The position numbers were made by a program, and so were the translations under genes. From NCBI RefSeq assembly GCF_003116585.1, contig NZ_QEHM01000006.1:62001-126000 (forward strand): a DNA stretch of 64,000 nt, given 5' to 3'. Position 1 is the first letter of the stretch. Each line of letters starts with the position of its first letter. This document shows positions 44,598-54,004 of the stretch, piece by piece. The DNA is from Albibacillus kandeliae. GTDB taxonomy: Bacteria; Pseudomonadota; Alphaproteobacteria; Rhodobacterales; Rhodobacteraceae. Under the pieces are notes generated by a model that was not told where the DNA came from, did not search any database, and saw only the letters and a program-made list of their open reading frames with translations.

Positions 44598-45260
44598 TCA
44601 ACGTTTCGCGCGGCGCCACCCGGCCGCCCGCGCCGCGGCCTCGCTGCAGAACCAGCGCTCGCCCTTGGAGGGAGAGATCCGGGTCGCATTGTAGTTCTCC
44701 TGCCCCGGCACGTGGTAGATGCGCACCCCCTTGGACGAGATGTTGCCCTTGATCCGGCAGTCGCTGCCTTCAGGCAGGGGCTGAAGCGTCGCCGCGCTGC
44801 GCTTGGCCGCGCGGAAGTCCGAGGGGGCCTGCACCTGCGCCGCGTGCAGCCCGCGCCGGGCCACGTGGGCGGACTTCTCGTCGAGGTCGTAGTCCATCGA
44901 GTACCGGCGATAGGCCAGCGCGAGGCCCCGCGTCACCAGTTCGCGCCCCACGTCAGCGCCCTCGACCTCGCAGCGCGCCACGATGCGGCCGTAGCGGTCG
45001 ATGTTCACCTCCCGGCAGGCCGCCCGCCGCCCCTGGTAGAGCGTGCGCACCTGCTCGGTCGCCCAGGCCCCGCAGGCCCAGTCGCGGCCGTCCTGACGAG
45101 TGCAATGCTGGTCCTGCTCGGGGGCGTCCACGCCAAAAAGGCGAACGCGCGCGCCGCCCACGTCCCAGGTATCGGCGTCGACCACGCGGATCTTGCCGGC
45201 TGGATCGGCGGCAGCGGCCCCGGCCATCAGGAGAACGAAGAGTACACAAATCCTTAACAT
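44598..45260 (-). CDS. secreted thermonuclease-like protein with C-terminal sunset domain
   Basis: A 220-residue precursor with signal peptide MLRICVLFVLLMAGAAAA. The SNase domain (residues ~22-140) shows IRVVDADTWDVGGARVRLFG, VDAPE, and DRYGRIVARCEVEGADVGRELVTRGLALAY, with the catalytic Arg/Glu pattern and calcium-site aspartates. The tail (DCRIKGNISSKGVRIYHVPG ... ERWFCSEAAARAAGWRRA) is the small Cys-paired module known as the sunset domain, often attached to nucleases. Predicted periplasmic nuclease or DNA-processing protein. Confidence 0.85.
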   Translation of the reverse strand: MLRICVLFVLLMAGAAAADPAGKIRVVDADTWDVGGARVRLFGVDAPEQDQHCTRQDGRDWACGAWATEQVRTLYQGRRAACREVNIDRYGRIVARCEVEGADVGRELVTRGLALAYRRYSMDYDLDEKSAHVARRGLHAAQVQAPSDFRAAKRSAATLQPLPEGSDCRIKGNISSKGVRIYHVPGQENYNATRISPSKGERWFCSEAAARAAGWRRAKR

Positions 45261-45345
45261 GCCCCCGGGCTATGACATCGCCCGGGCGCAATCAATCCGC
45301 CCCGTTAGGGTTTCGTTAACGCCTGTGGCCCGGAAGCCCGACCGG

Positions 45346-46995
45346 TCAGCGCTGTGCGGTCTGCCACTCCGGATTGATCCACGGCGCATCATTGGCGGCG
45401 GCCAGCGGTGCGCGCTCCAGCAGGTGGTCCGACATCTTCTCGCCCACCATGATCGACGGCCCGTTGAGGTTGCCGTTGGTGATGCGCGGAAAGATCGAGC
45501 TGTCGGCCACCACGAGGCCCTCCACCCCGATCACCCGCCCCTGCGGATCGACCACCGCCATCGGATCGTCCCGCCGCCCCATCCGGCAGGTGCCGCAGGG
45601 ATGATAGGCGCTCTCGGCGTGGTCGCGGATGAAGGCGTCAAGCTGCGCGTCGGTCACCGCCTCGGCGCCGGGCTGGATCTCGTGGCTGACGAAGGGGGAG
45701 AAGGCCGGCTGCGAGAAGATCTCGCGCGTCAGCCGCAGGCAGGCGCGGAAATCGACCCAGTCCTGCTCGGTCGACATGTAGTTGAAGGCGATCCTCGGCG
45801 CCTCGGCCGGATCGGCCGAGCGCAGGGTCACGGCGCCACGGCTGGGCGAGCGCATCGGCCCCACGTGGGCCTGAAACCCGTGCCCCTCGGCCGAGGCCTT
45901 GCCGTCGTAACGCACCGCCAGCGGCAGGAAATGATACTGGATATCAGGGTATTGCACCCCGGCCCGGCTGCGGATGAAGGCCGCGCTCTCGAACTGGTTC
46001 GAGGCACCGAGCCCGGTCTTGGTGAACAGCCACTGTGCGCCGATGATCCCCTTCCAGACCATGTTCCAGTACTTGTAGAGCGTCACCGGCTGGCTCGCCG
46101 CCATCTGGAAGTAGACCTCGAGGTGATCCTGCAGGTTCGCCCCGACGCCGGGGCGGTCGGCCACCACCTCGATGCCGTGCTCCTGCAGGTGCGCGCCCTC
46201 CCCGATGCCCGAGAGCATGAGGATCTTGGGCGAGTTGATCGACGAGGCCGCCAGCACCACGCTGCGCCGCGCGCGCACCACCTGCCCGCCCGCCAGCGCA
46301 ACGCCCACGGCACGGCCTTCCTCGATCACCACCTTCTCGACCAGCCCGCGCACGAGGTCGCAGTTCTGGCGTTTCAGCGCGGGCCGCAAATAGGCATTGG
46401 CCGCAGACCACCGCCGCCCTTGCCAGACGGTCATGTCCATCGGGCCGAAGCCCTCCTGCTTCTCGCCGTTGTAGTCGTCGGTCAGTTCGTACCCCGCCTG
46501 CGCCCCCGCCGAGACAAAGGCGGAATGCAACGGGTTGTTGCGCGGCCCGCGGCTCACGTGCAGCGGGCCGTCGGTGCCGCGCCAGCCCCGGTCGCCGCCG
46601 TGGCCGCGCGGGTGCCAGTGCTCCATCCGCTTGAAATAGGGCAGCACGTCGGCATAGGCCCAGCCATCCGCCCCGCTCTCGCGCCAGAATTCATAGTCCA
46701 TCGCGTGCCCGCGCACGTAGACCATGCCGTTGATCGAGGACGATCCGCCGATCACCTTGCCGCGCGGCACCACAAGACGGCGGTTGTTGAGGTTCGGCTC
46801 GGGTTCGGATTCATAGCCCCAGTCGTACATCTTCATGTTCATCGGGTAGGACAGCGCGCCCGGCATCTGGATAAAGGGGCCCGCGTCGGTCCCGCCATGC
46901 TCGACCACCAGCACCGAGGCTCCTGCCTCGCTGAGCCTGTAGGCCATGGCGCACCCGGCCGATCCGGCCCCGACAATGACGAAATCCGCTTCCAT
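45346..46995 (-). CDS. betA: choline dehydrogenase
   Basis: A 549-residue GMC flavoenzyme that oxidises choline to betaine aldehyde. FAD motif [20 protein letters not shown] is at the N-terminus, [20 protein letters not shown] is the GMC signature 1 region, and the C-terminal [10 protein letters not shown] and [19 protein letters not shown] belong to the active-site half. It is the last gene of the bet operon, 3 bp after the GST gene. It should act at the cytoplasmic membrane, giving electrons to the respiratory chain. Confidence 0.95.
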   Translation of the reverse strand: MEADFVIVGAGSAGCAMAYRLSEAGASVLVVEHGGTDAGPFIQMPGALSYPMNMKMYDWGYESEPEPNLNNRRLVVPRGKVIGGSSSINGMVYVRGHAMDYEFWRESGADGWAYADVLPYFKRMEHWHPRGHGGDRGWRGTDGPLHVSRGPRNNPLHSAFVSAGAQAGYELTDDYNGEKQEGFGPMDMTVWQGRRWSAANAYLRPALKRQNCDLVRGLVEKVVIEEGRAVGVALAGGQVVRARRSVVLAASSINSPKILMLSGIGEGAHLQEHGIEVVADRPGVGANLQDHLEVYFQMAASQPVTLYKYWNMVWKGIIGAQWLFTKTGLGASNQFESAAFIRSRAGVQYPDIQYHFLPLAVRYDGKASAEGHGFQAHVGPMRSPSRGAVTLRSADPAEAPRIAFNYMSTEQDWVDFRACLRLTREIFSQPAFSPFVSHEIQPGAEAVTDAQLDAFIRDHAESAYHPCGTCRMGRRDDPMAVVDPQGRVIGVEGLVVADSSIFPRITNGNLNGPSIMVGEKMSDHLLERAPLAAANDAPWINPEWQTAQR

Positions 46996-46998
46996 TCT

Positions 46999-47646
46999 TC
47001 AGCCTGCCTCCGGATGCGCCAGCGGCGCGTAGTCGACCATCACGTGCTCGGCAAAGGCCGGGCGGGCGCAGAGACGGTCGTAGTAAGCGCGCAGGACCGG
47101 ACGGTCGGCGCGCGGGATGTCGATGTCGAAATAGCGATAGAGCACGTGGCCGATCACGATATCGGCCAGGGTGAAGTCGCCAAGGACGTGGTCCTGCCCG
47201 CCGATCTGGCGCTCCAGCACCCCGAGCTGCGCATCGAACCGCAGCAGCGCCGCCGCCAGCGCGTCCTCGTCACGCGCGCGCGCCGCCGTGCGGACCCGCG
47301 CCCAGAAGATCGGGCCGGTAAAGGCCTGCGCGATGGCGTGCTTGCCCCACTCCGCCCACATGTCGACCTCGGCCCGACGCGAGGGATCGGCGGGCCAGAA
47401 CACGCCGCCGTCGCCATAGAAGGACGCGAGGTAGCGCAGGATCGCGCAGCTTTCCCAGATCGCCTGCTCGCCGTCCCGGATCACCGGGACCAGCCCGTGC
47501 GGGTTCATCGCGCGGAATTCGGGCGTGTCGAGCCCGCCGTGAACATGGCCGTAGTCCAGCCGCTCATAGGCCAGCCCCAGCTCGCCAATGCCCCACATCA
47601 CCGCCTGCACGTTCGAGGAGGTCGCGCGCCCGTAGACGGTGATCAT
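46999..47646 (-). CDS. glutathione S-transferase family protein in the bet operon
   Basis: A 215-residue GST. The N-terminal thioredoxin-like half has ITVYGRATSSNVQAVMW, with serines at the glutathione-activating position, and WESCAILRYLA (the ESxAI glutathione-binding motif). The C-terminal half is helical (FTLADIVIGHVLYRYFDI, the N-capping box). It lies between betB and betA with gaps of 37 and 3 bp, so it is almost surely co-transcribed. It may handle aldehyde or oxidative stress during choline oxidation; this is inference. Confidence 0.87.
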   Translation of the reverse strand: MITVYGRATSSNVQAVMWGIGELGLAYERLDYGHVHGGLDTPEFRAMNPHGLVPVIRDGEQAIWESCAILRYLASFYGDGGVFWPADPSRRAEVDMWAEWGKHAIAQAFTGPIFWARVRTAARARDEDALAAALLRFDAQLGVLERQIGGQDHVLGDFTLADIVIGHVLYRYFDIDIPRADRPVLRAYYDRLCARPAFAEHVMVDYAPLAHPEAG

Positions 47647-47683
47647 GCCACCGCCTCCCGCGATATGACGCGCGCCGGCCGCA

Positions 47684-49141
47684 TCAGTAGGGCGCCTCGA
47701 CGTCGGTCATGCGGACAAAGACGGATTTCAGCTGCGAGTAATGTTCGATCGCCGCCGAGGAGTTCTCGCGCCCGACGCCCGACATCTTCACGCCGCCGAA
47801 GGGTGCCTCGACCGGCGCGTCGTTGTAGGAGTTGATGAAGCACGAGCCCGCCTCGAACCCGGCCACCACGCGGTGCGCGCGGGTCATGTCCGAGGTGAAG
47901 ACCCCCGCCGAGAGGCCGAACTCGGTGGCGTTGGCGCGCAACATCACCTCTTCCTCGCTGTCGAAGTCCAGCACCGCCATCACCGGGCCAAAGATCTCTT
48001 CCCGCGCGATGGTCATGTCGTCGGTCACATCGGCAAAGACGGTCGGTTGCAGCCAGAACCCGTCGCGGTTCAGCCGGCTGCCACCGCAGACCAGCCGCGC
48101 GCCGTCCTCGATGCCCTTGGCAATGTAGCCCTCGACGATCTCCATCTGCCGCTGGCTGACCATCGGCCCGAAGCTCGTGGCCGGGTCCATCGGGTCGCCG
48201 ATCACGGCCCTCTCCAGCCGCTCCGACAGGCGGTTCAGGAAGGCGTCCTTGATACCCTTCTGCACGAAGACCCGGGTGCCGTTGGAACAGACCTGCCCCG
48301 AGGAGTAGAAGTTGCCGAGGATCGCCCCGCCCACCGCGTTGTCGAGATGCGCGTCATCGAAGACCAGCAGGGGCGACTTGCCGCCCAGTTCCATCGTCAC
48401 GTGCTTCATGCCCGCGGCAGCGGCGGCATAGACCTTCTTGCCCGTCAGCACCGAGCCGGTCAGCGAGACCTTGTCGACCCGCGGGTCCGTCACCAGCGCC
48501 GCGCCCACGTCACCGAGGCCCTGCACGACGTTGTAGACGCCCTTGGGCAGCCCGGCCTCGACGAGGATCTCGGCCACCTTCAGCGCGCAGAGAGGCGTGG
48601 TCTCGGAGGGTTTGAACACCATCGCGTTGCCGCAGGCCATCGCGGGCGCGCCCTTCCAGCAGGCGATCTGCGTCGGATAGTTCCACGCCCCAATGCCGAC
48701 GCAGACGCCCAGCGGCTCGCGCCGGGTATAGACCCAGTTCTCGCCCAGCTGGATGTGCTGGCCGGTCAGCGTCGCCGCCATGCCCCCGAAATACTCCAGC
48801 GCATCGGCCGCCGAGGTCGCATCGGCCACCGAGGTCTCCTGATAGGGCTTGCCGGTGTCATAGGTCTCCAGCACCGAGAGCTCGTGGTTGCGTTCGCGCA
48901 TCAGGTCGGCGGCGCGGCGCAGGATCCGACCGCGCTCCATGCCCGACATCTTGGCCCACTCGGCCTGTGCCCGGCGCGCGGCGGTCAGCGCCTTCTCGAT
49001 GATCGCGGGCGTGGCCGAATGCAAGCGCCCGATGACCTCGCCGGTCGCTGGATAGATCACGTCGATGGGCGTGCCGGCGGTATCCTCGACGTACTCACCG
49101 TCGATGAAATGGCTGGCCGTGGGTTGGGTCGGATAGGTCAT
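47684..49141 (-). CDS. betB: betaine aldehyde dehydrogenase
   Basis: A 485-residue NAD(P)+-dependent aldehyde dehydrogenase producing glycine betaine. Catalytic glutamate in [12 protein letters not shown], catalytic cysteine in [13 protein letters not shown], and [21 protein letters not shown] near the C-terminus match BetB. It sits 48 bp after betC. The final step of osmoprotectant synthesis from choline. Confidence 0.96.
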   Translation of the reverse strand: MTYPTQPTASHFIDGEYVEDTAGTPIDVIYPATGEVIGRLHSATPAIIEKALTAARRAQAEWAKMSGMERGRILRRAADLMRERNHELSVLETYDTGKPYQETSVADATSAADALEYFGGMAATLTGQHIQLGENWVYTRREPLGVCVGIGAWNYPTQIACWKGAPAMACGNAMVFKPSETTPLCALKVAEILVEAGLPKGVYNVVQGLGDVGAALVTDPRVDKVSLTGSVLTGKKVYAAAAAGMKHVTMELGGKSPLLVFDDAHLDNAVGGAILGNFYSSGQVCSNGTRVFVQKGIKDAFLNRLSERLERAVIGDPMDPATSFGPMVSQRQMEIVEGYIAKGIEDGARLVCGGSRLNRDGFWLQPTVFADVTDDMTIAREEIFGPVMAVLDFDSEEEVMLRANATEFGLSAGVFTSDMTRAHRVVAGFEAGSCFINSYNDAPVEAPFGGVKMSGVGRENSSAAIEHYSQLKSVFVRMTDVEAPY

Positions 49142-49152
49142 TGCGGATTTTT

Positions 49153-49185
49153 CGCCTCCGGCGGGAGTATTTCTGAAGAAAAGAT
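49153..49185 (-). repeat. short intergenic motif resembling a Rhodobacteraceae repeat
   Basis: GCCTCCGGCGGGAGTATTTC followed by TGAAGAAAAGATGGG lies in the 48-bp betC-betB gap. The GCCTCCGGCGGG-plus-AAGAAAAG pattern recurs in Rhodobacteraceae intergenic regions (recalled, not checked); only this one copy is seen in the window. Confidence 0.4.
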
Positions 49186-49189
49186 GGGC

Positions 49190-50698
49190 CTATTCGCCCC
49201 TCGGGAAGCGCTGGCTTTCCTCGAGGATGTTCAGGTCCATGTGGTTGCGCATGTAGCGTTCCGAGGCGTCGCGCAGCGGCTGGTAGTCCCAAGGGTAGTA
49301 GCCGCCCTGCCGCAGCGCCTCGTAGACCACCCAGCGCCGCGCCTGGCTGGCGCGCACGTCGGCGTCGAAGCGGTCGAGATCCCAGCGCGCCTCGGACTTG
49401 GCCTTCAGGCTCTGCAGCGTGCCCGCGTGGGCCGGGTCATCCGCGAGGTTGGTCAGCTCGTGCGGGTCGGCCTCGAGGTCGAAGAGCTGGTCCGGGTCCA
49501 GCGCGCAGCGGTTGTACTTCCACTTGCCGTAGCGCAGCGACACCAGCGGCGCGTTCGAGCCTTCGGCGGCGTATTCCACCGCCACCGGGCTGGTACGCTC
49601 GGCGCCATTGGCAAGGCCCGAGATATCCTCGCCATCGGTCCAGGGCGCGATCTCGGCCATGTCGACGCCCGCAAGCTGACCCAGCGTCGGCGTCAGGTCG
49701 ATGGTGGAGACCGGCGTCTCGACCAGCCCCGGCGCCATGCCCGGCGCAGAGATCATCAGCGGCACGCGCGAGGAGCCCTCGAAGAAGGACATCTTGAACC
49801 AGAGCCCCCGCTCGCCCAGCATGTCGCCGTGGTCGGAGACGAAGACCACGATGGCCTCCTGCCGGGTATCCTCCAGCACTTGCAGCAGCTCGCCGATCTT
49901 GTCGTCGAGGTAGGAGATATTGGCGAAATAGGCCCGGCGCGAGCGGCTGACGTCCTCCTCGCTGATGTCGAAGTTGCGCCAGTCGTTAGCGTCGAACAGC
50001 CGTTTCGAGTGCTTGTCCTGCTCCTCGTAGGGGATCGGCCTGACCGTGGGAGAGAGGTGTTCGCAGTCCTCGTAGAGATCCCAGTACTTCTTGCGCGCGA
50101 CGTAGGGGTCGTGCGGATGGGTGAAGCTGACCGTCAGGCACCACGGACGCTCGTCCTTGCCGCGCGCGAGGTCGTAGATCTTCATCTTGGCGAAATGCGC
50201 GACCTCGTCGTCGTATTCCATCTGGTTGGTGATCTCGGCCACGCCGGCGCCCGTCACCGAACCCATGTTGTGATACCACCAGTCGATCCGCTCGCCCGGC
50301 TTGCGGTAGTCCGGGGTCCAGCCGAAGTCGGCCGGGTAGATATCGGTGGTCAGGCGCTGCTCGAACCCGTGCAGCTGGTCGGGGCCGACGAAGTGCATCT
50401 TGCCCGAGAGGCAGGTGAAATAGCCCGCGCGCCGCAGGTGGTGGGCATAGGTCGGAATGTCGGAGCGGAACTCGGCGGCATTGTCATAGACACCGGTGCG
50501 CGAGGGCAGCTGCCCCGACATGAAGCTCGCCCGCCCCGGCGCACAGAGCGGCGAGCCGGTATAGGCATTGGCGAACCGCGTCGAACGCGCCGCCAGCGCC
50601 TTGAGATTCGGGGCGTGCAGCCAGTCGGCGGGGCCGTCGGGGAACAGGGTCCCGTTCAGCTGGTCGACCATCAGGATCAGGATATTGGGCTTGGTCAT
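49190..50698 (-). CDS. betC: choline-sulfatase
   Basis: A 502-residue type I sulfatase that releases choline from choline-O-sulfate. The formylglycine motif is CAPGR (Cys52) in SPLCAPGRASFMSGQLPSRTG, and metal ligands are in ILILMVDQLNG and FVSDHGDMLGERG. The C-terminal choline-sulfatase tail (ARRWVVYEALRQGGYYPWDY) is present. The start overlaps the betI stop by 4 bp. No signal peptide, so it is cytoplasmic. An algal- or plant-derived osmolyte supply is implied. Confidence 0.95.
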   Translation of the reverse strand: MTKPNILILMVDQLNGTLFPDGPADWLHAPNLKALAARSTRFANAYTGSPLCAPGRASFMSGQLPSRTGVYDNAAEFRSDIPTYAHHLRRAGYFTCLSGKMHFVGPDQLHGFEQRLTTDIYPADFGWTPDYRKPGERIDWWYHNMGSVTGAGVAEITNQMEYDDEVAHFAKMKIYDLARGKDERPWCLTVSFTHPHDPYVARKKYWDLYEDCEHLSPTVRPIPYEEQDKHSKRLFDANDWRNFDISEEDVSRSRRAYFANISYLDDKIGELLQVLEDTRQEAIVVFVSDHGDMLGERGLWFKMSFFEGSSRVPLMISAPGMAPGLVETPVSTIDLTPTLGQLAGVDMAEIAPWTDGEDISGLANGAERTSPVAVEYAAEGSNAPLVSLRYGKWKYNRCALDPDQLFDLEADPHELTNLADDPAHAGTLQSLKAKSEARWDLDRFDADVRASQARRWVVYEALRQGGYYPWDYQPLRDASERYMRNHMDLNILEESQRFPRGE

Positions 50699-51267
50699 TT
50701 CTTGTTAACCGTCAGTTTGGCCAGGACGTCCAGCGCATGGACGGTGGCGCGTTCGGGGGTCTCGGGGTCGCTGAGCGCGGCGCGGATGTAGAGCCCGTCG
50801 ATCAGGGCGACCATGGTGTCCGCCACGCCTTCGGGGTCGCGGCTGAGCGCACGCAGCGCATGGATCAGGTTCGAGCGCAGGCGCCGCTGGTAGATGCGCC
50901 AGAGGCGCAGCGCCTCGGTGTTGGTCTGCGCCAGCACGTAGAAGGTCATCCAGGCGGTGATGGTCTCGCGGGTAAAGCTGGTGGGCGAGAAACAGGCGCG
51001 GATGATCGCCGCCGCGCGGCTGTCGGAATCGGCCATCAGCAGCCCTGCCCTCGCCTCGGCGCCGAAATCGCTGAGGATGCGGCGCATGGCGGCCAGAAAG
51101 ATCTGCTCCTTCCCGCCGAAATAGTGATGCGCCAGCGCACTCGACATGCCCGCCCGGCGGGCGATCTGGCTGACCGTGACATCGAGCGACCCCTGCGCGC
51201 CGATCTCCGCGATCGTGGCCTTGACCAGCGCCTCGCGGCGAATGGGCTCCATTCCGACTTTTGGCAT
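50695..51267 (-). CDS. betI: transcriptional repressor BetI
   Basis: A 190-residue TetR-family repressor of the choline-to-betaine genes, which releases DNA when choline is present. PKVGMEPIRREALVKATIAE is the BetI N-terminus and VSQIARRAGMSSALAHHYFG is the helix-turn-helix. It is the first gene of the operon, overlapping betC by 4 bp. A perfect 7-bp-arm dyad 43 bp upstream matches the form of known BetI operators, so autoregulation is likely. Confidence 0.95.
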   Translation of the reverse strand: MPKVGMEPIRREALVKATIAEIGAQGSLDVTVSQIARRAGMSSALAHHYFGGKEQIFLAAMRRILSDFGAEARAGLLMADSDSRAAAIIRACFSPTSFTRETITAWMTFYVLAQTNTEALRLWRIYQRRLRSNLIHALRALSRDPEGVADTMVALIDGLYIRAALSDPETPERATVHALDVLAKLTVNKK

Positions 51268-51309
51268 GCGTTCGGCTCCATCTGCGTCCGGGGAGACGCT
51301 ATTTGGAGT

Positions 51310-51331
51310 TTATTGACCCGTCAATCAATAA
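51310..51331 (-). promoter_or_regulatory. BetI-type operator in the bet promoter
   Basis: On the minus strand TTATTGA and TCAATAA are exact inverted arms separated by 8 bp (TTGACGGG). The arrangement, including TTATTGATTG, closely resembles the E. coli bet operator as recalled. It is 43 bp upstream of the betI start, where a promoter would be. Confidence 0.7.
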
Positions 51332-51337
51332 CGGACC

Positions 51338-51353
51338 GGAGAGGCACCTCTCC
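51338..51353. terminator. hairpin between eamA-type gene and bet promoter
   Basis: GGAGAGG-ca-CCTCTCC has perfect 7-bp arms but only a 2-nt loop and no T-run. It lies between the eamA-type gene end and the bet operator and may limit read-through, or be part of a wider operator. Confidence 0.35.
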
Positions 51354-51441
51354 TGACATGTTTGGAGCGCCCGGTGCGTGGGATGGGCAGGTTCGGGGCA
51401 GCGGCGCGCGGAGGTCCCGCACCGCCGCGACCGGGTCACGC

Positions 51442-52347
51442 TCAGAGCTTGGTGGCGATGGCCGGCGGGGTCACCGGGCGGCGGTTCAGCGCCGCCTCAC
51501 GCAGGGTGATGAAGGTGACCGAAGCGATGATGATCACCCCGCCCGCGACGACCCAGAGGTCGATCGGCTCGCCAAAGGCGAAGTAGCCCAGCGCCATCGC
51601 CCAGACCAGTTGCAGGAAGGTGACCGGCTGAGTCACCGACAGTGGCGCTGCCGCCATCGCAAGGGTCATCATGTAGTGCCCGGCGGTGGCGAAGAAGGCG
51701 ACCGCGAAGAGGATGCCGATCTCGTGCAGGGTTGGCGGCACCCAGACGGCCCAGGCAAAGGGGGCGAGCACCACGGTCACCCAGAACGACAGCATCCCCA
51801 GCACCAGCGCCGGGTTGGACTTGTCCACCGTCACCTTGGCGAGGATGTAGGAGGCGCCGAAGACCAGGGCCGCGCCCATCATCGCCCAGTGGCCGAACTC
51901 GATCGCGCGGACGCCCGGGCGCAGGATCACCACCGAGCCGATCAGGGCAAAGACCACGGCGGCGATGCGGCGGATCGCCAGCTTCTCGCCAAGAAACATC
52001 GCGGCGCCAAGCGTGACGTAGATCGGCGAGAGGTAGTTGATCGCCGTCACATCGGCGAGCGGGATGCGGGCCATGGCGTAGAACCACAGCATCACGCCCA
52101 TCCCGTGCATCAGCCCGCGCGTGGCGAACTGCCCCCAGAGCCGGCCCGAGACCGGGGTCGAGACCATCGTGCGCAGCATCGGGATGAGAAAGACGAGGCC
52201 CATGGCATAGCGCAGAAAAGCCGCTTCGGGCGCCGGGACCCTCTGACCGACGAGCTTGACCAGCGCGTTGACGAGGATGAAGCAGATGCCGGCCATCAGC
52301 ATCCAGAGAACGCCGGCAACGGGCCGGTCTTGCACGGGCTTTGTCAT
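51442..52347 (-). CDS. EamA/DMT-family transporter
   Basis: A 301-residue membrane protein with ten helices in two EamA repeats (first half ending VILRP, second half AAPLSVTQPVTFLQLVWAMALGYFAFGE). GAAGGA precedes the ATG at 52347, which is preferred to the longer in-frame reading that overlaps argO. Likely an exporter of amino acids or metabolites, and probably co-transcribed with argO 38 bp upstream. Confidence 0.87.
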   Translation of the reverse strand: MTKPVQDRPVAGVLWMLMAGICFILVNALVKLVGQRVPAPEAAFLRYAMGLVFLIPMLRTMVSTPVSGRLWGQFATRGLMHGMGVMLWFYAMARIPLADVTAINYLSPIYVTLGAAMFLGEKLAIRRIAAVVFALIGSVVILRPGVRAIEFGHWAMMGAALVFGASYILAKVTVDKSNPALVLGMLSFWVTVVLAPFAWAVWVPPTLHEIGILFAVAFFATAGHYMMTLAMAAAPLSVTQPVTFLQLVWAMALGYFAFGEPIDLWVVAGGVIIIASVTFITLREAALNRRPVTPPAIATKL

Positions 52348-52385
52348 GCTTTCCTTCAACACCGATTTCGGCGTCTGGGCAAGCT

Positions 52386-52988
52386 TCACATGAAAACCAG
52401 TCGCGCGGCGATGGCCAGCATGGTCAGCCCGATCAGCAGGTTCAGCACCTGCCATGCGGCGGGCCGGGCAAAGAGCGGGGCCAGCAGCCGCGCGCCATAG
52501 CCGAGACCGAAGAAGAAGACGAAGCTGGCCAGCACCGCACCAAGGCCAAAGCCCGCCCGGCTGGTCGCCTGCGCGGCGATCGAGCCCACCAGCACCACGG
52601 TATCGAGGTAGACATGCGGGTTCAGCCAGGTAAAGGCAAGGACGGTCAGCAGCGCAGGGCCCAGGCGCCCGCCCCCGGCTCCGGTCGAGGCCAGGCTCTC
52701 CTGCCCGCGCCATCCGCGCCACAGCGACAGCAGGCCGTAGCAGACGAGGAAGGCCGCACCGCCATAGCGCAGCAACTCCCCGAGCCAGGGCAGCGCGGCG
52801 ACAGTCGCCCCCATCCCGGCCGCGCCGGCGGTGATCAGCACCGCGTCGGACACGGCGCAGGTCAGGCAGATGGCGAAGACATGCTCGCGCAGCAACCCCT
52901 GCCGCAGGACAAAGGCATTCTGCGCGCCGATGGCGAGGATCAGGCTGAACCCAAGGACAAAGCCGGAGAGAAGGGAGGATGTCATCAT
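52386..52988 (-). CDS. argO: LysE/ArgO-family basic amino acid exporter
   Basis: A 200-residue exporter with six helices. The N-terminus FVLGFSLILAIGAQNAFVLRQGL is the LysE/ArgO signature, and FTWLNPHVYLDTVVLVGSI is the central conserved stretch. It is divergent from an ArgP-like regulator, the standard arrangement for lysine/arginine-induced export. Two ATGs in tandem are possible starts. Confidence 0.9.
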   Translation of the reverse strand: MMTSSLLSGFVLGFSLILAIGAQNAFVLRQGLLREHVFAICLTCAVSDAVLITAGAAGMGATVAALPWLGELLRYGGAAFLVCYGLLSLWRGWRGQESLASTGAGGGRLGPALLTVLAFTWLNPHVYLDTVVLVGSIAAQATSRAGFGLGAVLASFVFFFGLGYGARLLAPLFARPAAWQVLNLLIGLTMLAIAARLVFM

Positions 52989-53059
52989 GTGCCTTTCGCG
53001 GAGTCCGGTTTGACTAGCCGCCGCCGCAGGCGTATTCCAGTTAATGTTTCTTCTCTCAG

Positions 53060-53074
53060 ATTAGAATTTCTAAT
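53060..53074. promoter_or_regulatory. palindrome over the argP-like start codon
   Basis: ATTAGAA-T-TTCTAAT is a perfect dyad whose right arm runs into the ATG at 53073. It has the T-N11-A form of LysR-type sites and lies in the argO-argP gap. No ribosome-binding site is visible before the ATG. Confidence 0.5.
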
Positions 53075-53951
53075 GCAGTTCGATCGCGATCACCTGGCCG
53101 CGCTGGCGGCCGTCCTGCGGCGCGGCAGCTTCGAGGCCGCCGCGCTCGACCTCTCGGTCACCCCCTCTGCCGTGTCGCAGCGGATCAAGGCGCTGGAAGA
53201 CCGCGTCGGGGCCTCGCTGATCCGGCGCGGCACGCCCTGCACCGCCACCGCCATCGGCGCGCGGCTGGCCCGGCACGCGGGCGACATCGCCCTCCTCGAA
53301 GGCCACCTTGCCCGCGACCTCGCGCTCGAGGACGGGCCGGAACCTGCGGTGATCCGGATCGCTGTGAATGCCGACAGCCTTGCCACATGGCTGATCCCCG
53401 CGCTGGCCGAGGTCCCGCAGGTGCTGTTCGACCTCGTCATCGACGATCAGAACCACAGCGCGGACTGGCTGCGCCGGGGCGAGGTGGCCGCTGCGGTGAC
53501 CTCGCTCGCCAAACCGGTGGCGGGTTGCGACGCCATCCCCCTCGGCGCCCTGCGCTACCTTGCAACGGCGAGCCCCGGTTTCGTCGCCCACTGGTTTCCG
53601 CGGGGCACCACGCCCGGCGCGCTGTCGCGCGCGCCCTGCCTGATCTTCAACGCCAAGGACATGCTGCAACGCGACTGGATCGAACGCGCGGCAGGCCGCA
53701 GGCTGGCCCCGCCCGCCCACTACCTCCCGTCAAGCCATGCCTTCATCGACGCGGCCTGCGCCGGGCTCGGCTGGGGCATGAACCCCGAGGTCCTCGTGCG
53801 TCCGCTGCTCGACGAGGGGCGGCTGCTGGCCCTGCCCCCGGCCGAGCCGCTGGACGTGCCGCTGGTCTGGCAGGTGAGCCGCATCATGGCCCCGGCCCTG
53901 CGCCCGCTGACACAGTCGATCCGCAAGGCGGCGGCACGGATGCTGCGCTGA
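53073..53951 (+). CDS. argP: LysR-family regulator ArgP/LysG type
   Basis: A 292-residue LysR regulator beginning MQFDRDHLAALAAVLRRGSF, with HTH LDLSVTPSAVSQRIKALEDR. The C-terminal effector domain is ArgP-like (LPSSHAFIDAACAGLGWGMN). ArgP activates argO in response to arginine or lysine. Divergent orientation with argO supports the assignment. The start codon lies within a palindrome and lacks a clear ribosome-binding site, which might mean a leaderless or autorepressed message. Confidence 0.9.
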   Translation: MQFDRDHLAALAAVLRRGSFEAAALDLSVTPSAVSQRIKALEDRVGASLIRRGTPCTATAIGARLARHAGDIALLEGHLARDLALEDGPEPAVIRIAVNADSLATWLIPALAEVPQVLFDLVIDDQNHSADWLRRGEVAAAVTSLAKPVAGCDAIPLGALRYLATASPGFVAHWFPRGTTPGALSRAPCLIFNAKDMLQRDWIERAAGRRLAPPAHYLPSSHAFIDAACAGLGWGMNPEVLVRPLLDEGRLLALPPAEPLDVPLVWQVSRIMAPALRPLTQSIRKAAARMLR

Positions 53952-54004
53952 GCTTGCGCCTTCCTCCGGCCCCCGATACGCAAGGGACAACGGAGGAGAA
54001 ATAC

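Noticed and set aside
47741-50791. 1016-codon open frame on the plus strand
   Set aside because: It is antisense to betB and betC, both of which carry full catalytic motifs.
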